Origin: Anianibacter sp965662745
GTDB taxonomy: Bacteria; Pseudomonadota; Alphaproteobacteria; Rhodobacterales; Rhodobacteraceae
Reading direction: 5' to 3'
DNA: 64,000 bases
NCBI GenBank assembly: GCA_965662745.1
Contig: CBFIJK010000002.1
Span: forward strand, 1-64,000
In this document: piece by piece, positions 59,565 through 64,000 of the stretch
Position numbering within the stretch: position 1 is the stretch's first letter
Layout: each line of letters begins with the position of its first letter
Translations under genes and position numbers: made by a program
The notes under the pieces: model-generated
What the model was told of the DNA's origin: nothing
Database searches by the model: none
Seen by the model: the letters and a program-made list of their open reading frames with translations, nothing else

Positions 59565-60434
59565 ATGGCAGGCTCATACGAAGATCGTGACGGTGTTATC
59601 TGGCTCGACGGGAAGCTCGTCGATTGGCGCGAGGCCAACGTCCATATCCTGACCCATGCCATGCATTACGCCTCGTCGGTATTCGAGGGAGAGCGCGCCT
59701 ATAACGGCAAGATTTTCAAGAGCCGCCAGCATTCCGAGCGTCTGCGGTTTTCCGGCGATCAGCTTGATATGCCGATCCCCTACACGGTCGACGAGATCGA
59801 GGCGGCGAAATACGAAACGCTGAAGGCGAACGGCCTGACCGATGCCTATGTCCGTGCCGTCGCATGGCGCGGCGTGGGCGAGGATATGGGCGTCTCGTCA
59901 TCACGCAACCCGGTGCGGATGGCCGTCGCCGTCTGGGGCTGGGGAAATTACTATGGCGACGCCAAGATGAAGGGCGCGAAGCTCGACATTTCCAAGTGGA
60001 AGCGCCCGTCGCCCGAAACGATCCCGGTCCATGCCAAGGCCGCCGGTCTGTACATGATCTGCACCACGTCCAAGCACGCCGCCGAGGCGAAGGGCTGTTC
60101 GGACGCGCTGTTCATGGACTATCGCGGCTATATCGCCGAAGCGACCGGCGCCAATATTTTCTTCGTCAAGGACGGCGAAGTTCATACGCCCAAGGCCGAT
60201 TGCTTCCTTAACGGGCTGACGCGCCAGACGGTCATCGGCATGCTGAAGGATCGTCATGTCAAGGTGCACGAACGGCACATGGACCCCGGCGAAATGGAAG
60301 AGATGCAGCAATGCTGGCTCACCGGCACCGCCGCCGAAGTCACCCCTGTCGGCCAGATCGGCGACTACAATTTCGAGGTCGGCGCCCTGACCCGCGAGAT
60401 CGCGGAAGGGTACGAGGCGTTGGTACGGAGTTAA
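59565..60434 (+). CDS. ilvE: Branched-chain amino acid aminotransferase
   Basis: A PLP enzyme for the last step of valine, leucine and isoleucine synthesis. The 289-residue product has VHILTHAMHYASSVFEGERA near residue 27, the PLP Lys region (TSKHAAEAKGCSDALFMDYR, with the Lys earlier in SPETIPVHAKAAGLY), and EATGANIFFVKDGEV plus LNGLTRQTVIGMLKD. GGGAGG lies seven bases before ATG 59565. An ATG-less extension to 59523 was rejected. Confidence 0.94.
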   Translation: MAGSYEDRDGVIWLDGKLVDWREANVHILTHAMHYASSVFEGERAYNGKIFKSRQHSERLRFSGDQLDMPIPYTVDEIEAAKYETLKANGLTDAYVRAVAWRGVGEDMGVSSSRNPVRMAVAVWGWGNYYGDAKMKGAKLDISKWKRPSPETIPVHAKAAGLYMICTTSKHAAEAKGCSDALFMDYRGYIAEATGANIFFVKDGEVHTPKADCFLNGLTRQTVIGMLKDRHVKVHERHMDPGEMEEMQQCWLTGTAAEVTPVGQIGDYNFEVGALTREIAEGYEALVRS

Positions 60435-60442
60435 GGATCGCT

Positions 60443-60469
60443 GCGAAGGGGTTACTGAATCCCCTTCGC
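60443..60469. terminator. Hairpin between convergent ilvE and EamA genes
   Basis: GCGAAGGGG (60443-60451) and CCCCTTCGC (60461-60469) form a perfect 9-bp stem with a 9-nt loop. It starts 9 bp after the ilvE stop and overlaps the last codons of the convergent EamA gene. There is no clear T-tract on either side. Confidence 0.45.
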
Positions 60470-61363
60470 ACGCACCTTGCGCTCTGCGGCAGATCTCAGG
60501 CCAAGCTGGCGTTCTCGCAAGACGATGGCGATGCCAGCAGCGATCACAAGGCCCGCGCCCAGCATCATCGGCAGGGTCGGCACTTCGCCGAACCAGACAT
60601 AGCCGATGATCAGCGCCCAGATCATCGAGACATAGGTGAACGGCGCCAGCACGCTTGCATCGGCATAACGGTAGCTGGAAGTCAGGAAGATCTGCCCAAT
60701 GCCGCCGATCACCCCCGCGCCGACGAGCCACAGCCACTCGACCCCTCGCGGCATGACCCAGCCGAACGGGATTGTCAGCAAGGACAGCCCTGCGGCTGTG
60801 AGGGTGAAGTAGAACACGATGGCCGCCGTGTTTTCCTTGGCGGACATGGATTTGACGAAGACCTGCGCAAGTGCGGCCAGGGTGGCCGAGCCAAGCGTCA
60901 CAACCACGCCGAAAAACGCACCATCGCTCGGCTCAAAGCTCAGGCGCGGCCACATCACCACCAGAACGCCAACCAAACCCACGAGAACAGCTGACAGGCG
61001 GATCAGGCGTAGACGCTCGCCCAGGATGAGCGCAGCGAGGATCACGATCAGGATCGGGGTCGCAAAGCGCAGCGCCGTCACCTCGGGCAGGGGCAGATAG
61101 CGCAGCCCGGCAAAGCCAAGCCCCATGGCACAGGTCCCGGCGATGCCGCGCACGGCATGGCCTTTCCAGTTGCGCGTTTTCAGGCCAGCGGGGAAATTTC
61201 CAACCCACATCAGCCATATCAGCACCACAGGAAGCGACCCGGCAGAGCGGAAGAACACGGCCTCGCCCGCGGGAACCCGGCCTGCTGCCTTGATGAAGGC
61301 CGACATGACAAGAAACAGCGTCACCGCTGAAATGATAAGGAAAATGCCGCGCAGGGGCTGCAT
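60452..61363 (-). CDS. EamA/DMT family transporter
   Basis: A 303-residue ten-helix permease with two EamA repeats. The first starts GIFLIISAVTLFLVMSAFIK with VFFRSAGSLPVVLIWL, ALRFATPILIVILAALILGE and GLVGVLVVMWPRL; the second includes VKSMSAKENTAAIVFYFTL and APFTYVSMIWALIIGYVWFG. It resembles the RhaT/YdcZ-like S-adenosylmethionine or riboflavin uptake members, but the substrate is not clear. Confidence 0.9.
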   Translation of the reverse strand: MQPLRGIFLIISAVTLFLVMSAFIKAAGRVPAGEAVFFRSAGSLPVVLIWLMWVGNFPAGLKTRNWKGHAVRGIAGTCAMGLGFAGLRYLPLPEVTALRFATPILIVILAALILGERLRLIRLSAVLVGLVGVLVVMWPRLSFEPSDGAFFGVVVTLGSATLAALAQVFVKSMSAKENTAAIVFYFTLTAAGLSLLTIPFGWVMPRGVEWLWLVGAGVIGGIGQIFLTSSYRYADASVLAPFTYVSMIWALIIGYVWFGEVPTLPMMLGAGLVIAAGIAIVLRERQLGLRSAAERKVRAKGIQ

Positions 61364-61415
61364 GGCCGGGCCTTTCGATACGGGATCGCCCAGCCTTAGC
61401 GCGGCAAACGAGGAA

Positions 61416-61442
61416 GGGACAGGCCCCGACGGGGCCTATCCC
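61416..61442 (-). terminator. Hairpin downstream of the 64-residue protein gene
   Basis: AGGCCCC-GAC-GGGGCCT (61421-61437) is extended by GGGA/TCCC outside. It lies 7 bp after the stop of the small gene at 61449 and before the EamA start. The T-tract is weak. Confidence 0.45.
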
Positions 61443-61448
61443 GTGCAT

Positions 61449-61643
61449 TCAGGCGCGTAACCCGCGCTCGATCCTCAGAAATTGGCGCAGCTTTGAACGC
61501 ACGGCGCGCGCACCCTGGCGGCGGCGCAGCATGCCAAGCTTGGGATGTTGCGTATCATCGCCGCTCTGGCGTTCCAGTGATGCAAAACGCGCCGCACGTG
61601 TGCTGTCCGCGCTATGGCTCTTGTCGATCAGGTGCCGGGTCAT
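61449..61643 (-). CDS. Small basic hypothetical protein
   Basis: A 64-residue, strongly basic product (many Arg, no Cys, no membrane segment), reading MTRHLIDKSHSADSTRAARF and ending RSKLRQFLRIERGLRA. A near-perfect AAGGAGG ribosome site lies five bases before the ATG and a hairpin follows the stop, which together argue that it is a real gene. The function is unknown; a nucleic-acid-binding role would fit the charge. Confidence 0.6.
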   Translation of the reverse strand: MTRHLIDKSHSADSTRAARFASLERQSGDDTQHPKLGMLRRRQGARAVRSKLRQFLRIERGLRA

Positions 61644-61708
61644 GAAGCCTCCTTTCCCTTTTCTAAGGATTCAAGTCTATCACGCCCCGGCCTGTTCCGT
61701 AAAATCCG

Positions 61709-62926
61709 TCAGTTCGACATTTCTTCGGGCGTCAGCCGCAGAACCGCACCATCAGGGCTGTCCCAAAGCACAAGGATCGCGCCATCGGGGGCCACGGCCA
61801 CATCGCGCATCCGCCGATCACCGGTCAGGAAGCGTTCTTCGCCCGTCACGGTGTCGCCGTCGAGCGACAGCCGCACAAGTCCTCCGGGATTGAGCGACGC
61901 GATCAATAGATCGCCGGTCCAATCGCTGAACATCTCGCCGTCGTAAAAGACCATATCGCCGGGTGCGATCACCGGGTCCCAGTAATAGCGCGGCTGCGTC
62001 ATACCATCCTGCACAGCCTCGCCAGTGCCGATGGGCGAGCCATTATAGTTCACGCCATAGGAAATCTCTGGCCAGCCATAGTTCGCGCCTTTCTCGATCA
62101 GGTTCAGCTCATCCCCGCCTGCGGGTCCATGCTCGATGGTCCAGATATCGCCCGTCTCGGGATGCACGGCAGCGCCCTGCATGTTGCGGTGGCCATAGGA
62201 CCAGACCTCTGCCGCCGCCTCGCTCCGCGCGCTTTCGTTATAGGGATTGCCCTCGGGCGTGCTGCCGTCGAGCGCGACACGCACCAGTTTGCCGTAGGTC
62301 GTATCGAGATCCTGCGCGAATTGACGTTCTTCGCGGGTAAAATGCTCGCCCGTGGTAATAAAGGCATGACCCTCACCGTCGAAAACGATCCGGCTGCCGT
62401 AATGCATCGGGCTGGGCGAAGACGGCGTCTGCACGAAGATATCCATCACCTCGGTAACTGCGGTCATATCTTCGCTCAGGACTCCGCGCGCGGCTGCCGT
62501 CCCACTTTCGCCGCTGCCCATGGGCTTGGCGTAGGTCCAGAAGATCACGCGATCTTCGGCAAAATTCGGGCCGATCTTCACGTCGAGAAGACCGCCTTGC
62601 CGTTCGTTGTACACTTCGGGAAGTCCATCGATCGGGTCCGACAGGGTGCCATCCTCGGCCACAACGCGCATGCGGCCCGGGCGTTCGGTGACAAGCCAGC
62701 CGCCATCCGGCAGAGCGTCGATGCCCCAGGGATGGACAAGCGTTCCGGAAAATTCCTCGACGGCGAGCGTAACGCCCGACTCCATCGCTGGCGCACGGGT
62801 CTGATTTTCGAAGGCCGGCTCGAAGCTTGCATTCTTTGGGCCCTGATCCACAGGGTCCTGCGCGAATGCGGGTCCGGCGATCAGCGCGGCGAGGGCGGCG
62901 GTGAAGAAGGGTCCGTTGCGATACAT
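61709..62926 (-). CDS. PQQ-dependent sugar dehydrogenase (soluble GDH-like)
   Basis: A 405-residue exported six-bladed beta-propeller of the GSDH family, expected to oxidise aldoses with PQQ. A signal peptide ends GPAFAQ. The family motifs are LVHPWGIDALPDGGWLVTER with PGRMRVV near residue 65, GGLLDVKIGPNF, GHRNMQGAAVHPETGDIWTIEHGPAGGDELNLI (positions about 250-280, read in parts) and NYGWPEISYGVNYNG. ATG 62926 is the start before the signal; 62989 adds unrelated residues. The substrate is not certain. Confidence 0.92.
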   Translation of the reverse strand: MYRNGPFFTAALAALIAGPAFAQDPVDQGPKNASFEPAFENQTRAPAMESGVTLAVEEFSGTLVHPWGIDALPDGGWLVTERPGRMRVVAEDGTLSDPIDGLPEVYNERQGGLLDVKIGPNFAEDRVIFWTYAKPMGSGESGTAAARGVLSEDMTAVTEVMDIFVQTPSSPSPMHYGSRIVFDGEGHAFITTGEHFTREERQFAQDLDTTYGKLVRVALDGSTPEGNPYNESARSEAAAEVWSYGHRNMQGAAVHPETGDIWTIEHGPAGGDELNLIEKGANYGWPEISYGVNYNGSPIGTGEAVQDGMTQPRYYWDPVIAPGDMVFYDGEMFSDWTGDLLIASLNPGGLVRLSLDGDTVTGEERFLTGDRRMRDVAVAPDGAILVLWDSPDGAVLRLTPEEMSN

Positions 62927-62989
62927 GAGGGCGCTTTCGTTTGACTGAGTTTCAATTTGAAACGTAGCCCCACTTGCCTGCCGGTCCAT

Positions 62990-64000
62990 TCACGTTTCGG
63001 ACAAGCGCCCCACCGCCCATCTTGCCGCGTCCGACACCACGGGGTCCGGATCCGCTGTCAGGCGCCGAACCTCGGCCATCAGCGCGGTATCGCCCGAATT
63101 GCCGATGGCGTAGCAAACATTGCGCACGAACCGGCCTCTCCCAATGCGCTTGATCGGACTGGCGCTGAACCGTGCGCGAAAGCCGGCATCGTCCAGCCGT
63201 GCGAGTTCGGCCAAAGGTGGCGCGATGTTTTCATCCCGCGCCAAGAGGCGCGCGTCGCGGGCGACTACGGCGAACTTGTTCCACGGGCAGACGGCAAGAC
63301 AATCGTCACAGCCATATATCCGGTTGCCGAGGGCGGGGCGCAGCGCCTCGTCCACCGGTCCGTCATGTTCAATCGTCAGGTAGGAAATGCAAAGCCGCGC
63401 ATCCAGTTGGAAGGGCGCGGGAAAGGCATTCGTGGGGCAAACATCGAGGCAGGCGGTGCAACTGCCGCAATGCTCTTTCTCGGGCGCGTCCGGCTCTATC
63501 GGAATGGTGGTGAAGATCGCGCCAAGAAACACCCAGTTGCCGAAATCGCGCGACAGAAGATTGGTATGCTTGCCCTGCCAGCCCAGCCCGGCCGCCTGCG
63601 CCAAGGGCTTTTCCATCACGGGCGCGGTGTCGACAAACACCTTGATCTCGCCGTCCGGCACCTCATCCAATAGCCAGCGGCCCACACGCTTCAGCCGCTT
63701 CTTGACCACGTCGTGATAATCGCGCCCCTGCGCATAGACCGAGATCGCGGCGCGGTCCTTTTCCTTCAGCACGGCAAGCGGATCGAATTCGGGCGAATAG
63801 CTTTCGGCCAGCATCACCACCGACCGCGCCTCGGGCCAGAGCGCCGATGGATCGCCGCGCCAGCCCATGCGCTCTGCCATCCAGCCCATCTGCCCGTGCC
63901 GCCCCGCGCCAACGAAAGCGTCCAGTCGCCCAGCGGCCTCGGGGATCGCATCCGGCGTCGTGATGCGGCATGCCACGAACCCCGCCTCAAGCGCCTCTGC
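62990..64000 (-). CDS. queG: Epoxyqueuosine reductase (5' end beyond the window)
   Basis: It reduces epoxyqueuosine to queuosine in tRNA using cobalamin and two 4Fe-4S clusters. The visible 336 residues include DAIPEAAGRLDAFVGAGRHG near the start, the catalytic VDTAPVMEKPLAQAAGLGW, clusters CGSCTACLDVCPTNAF and CDDCLAVCPWNKFA, and a C-terminal HEAT-like stretch. The frame stays open to 64000 (AEALEAGFVACRITTPD), so the first residues lie outside the window. The stop is at 62990. Confidence 0.94.
   Translation of the reverse strand, partial: AEALEAGFVACRITTPDAIPEAAGRLDAFVGAGRHGQMGWMAERMGWRGDPSALWPEARSVVMLAESYSPEFDPLAVLKEKDRAAISVYAQGRDYHDVVKKRLKRVGRWLLDEVPDGEIKVFVDTAPVMEKPLAQAAGLGWQGKHTNLLSRDFGNWVFLGAIFTTIPIEPDAPEKEHCGSCTACLDVCPTNAFPAPFQLDARLCISYLTIEHDGPVDEALRPALGNRIYGCDDCLAVCPWNKFAVVARDARLLARDENIAPPLAELARLDDAGFRARFSASPIKRIGRGRFVRNVCYAIGNSGDTALMAEVRRLTADPDPVVSDAARWAVGRLSET

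Noticed and set aside
1..64000. CRISPR arrays, insertion sequences, prophage and restriction systems
   Set aside because: No repeat-spacer pattern, transposase, integrase or phage structural gene was found. The only solitary hints are the HNH protein and CcrM, and CcrM has no restriction partner.

Overview
The window looks like chromosome of a member of the Rhodobacteraceae, probably the marine Roseobacter side. The evidence is high GC, a petABC cytochrome bc1 operon closely like Rhodobacter, a petP-petR-deacetylase-xseB-ispA-dxs operon, CcrM beside RNase HII, a Rhodobacter-type porin, and Roseobacter small families (DUF3576, DUF4170, DUF2125). I see no insertion sequence, prophage, CRISPR array or plasmid gene; nearly all of it is core chromosome. 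Genes are densely packed, with many 1-14 bp overlaps and several GTG/TTG starts. The sequence is a scaffold: a 10-N gap sits inside petB.

Layout. 1-7235: truncated porin, DUF3576 lipoprotein, the leuS-lptE-holA operon, a GST and a glutathionyl-hydroquinone reductase. 7232-11089: PNPOx-like protein, BaiN-type flavoprotein, small HNH protein, SpoIIAA-like protein, a short crotonase and an SDR. 11218-17219: DUF2125 protein, then pmbA-cysQ-DUF4170 followed by a KdtA homologue and an LpxK homologue that both lack expected catalytic motifs. 17200-24890: CoA transferase, DsbA-like protein, DciA-like protein, mutY, an AlkB hydroxylase, a zinc-free reductase, ccrM and rnhB. 25026-28984: a small locus with a membrane-tethered winged-helix regulator and secreted small proteins, then a ferric-reductase-like protein and a YdeI-like protein. 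29042-35000: tRNA-Arg, a LacI regulator, a two-gene lipid-linked glycosyl transfer operon, a CoA-transferase remnant, tRNA-Lys, a palindromic repeat and an outer-membrane barrel protein. 35114-41508: dapF-mtaB-paiB-like, GST and petABC. 41583-49540: AEC permease and aroC, then a TPP riboswitch driving thiBPQ, a thioredoxin/CcdA pair, an EamA permease and HU. 49670-53945: AMP nucleosidase, topoisomerase IB, class II aldolase and an epimerase-like protein. 53949-59402: the petPR-deacetylase-xseB-ispA-dxs operon. 59565-64000: ilvE, an EamA permease, a tiny basic protein, a PQQ-type sugar dehydrogenase and truncated queG.

Functional links. The bc1 complex and its probable regulators PetP/PetR are both here but about 17 kb apart. 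dxs and ispA make isoprenoid precursors (FPP) for quinones and carotenoids. thiBPQ imports thiamine under TPP control, and TPP is the cofactor of Dxs. CcrM appears to be preceded by a promoter carrying clustered copies of its own GANTC target.

Best leads for new biology: (1) the adjacent catalytically degenerate KdtA-like and LpxK-like proteins at the place where the lipid A genes normally sit; (2) PetR with a degenerate receiver domain; (3) the tethered-regulator/secreted-small-protein locus with its GTTAT palindrome; (4) the GANTC cluster upstream of ccrM.
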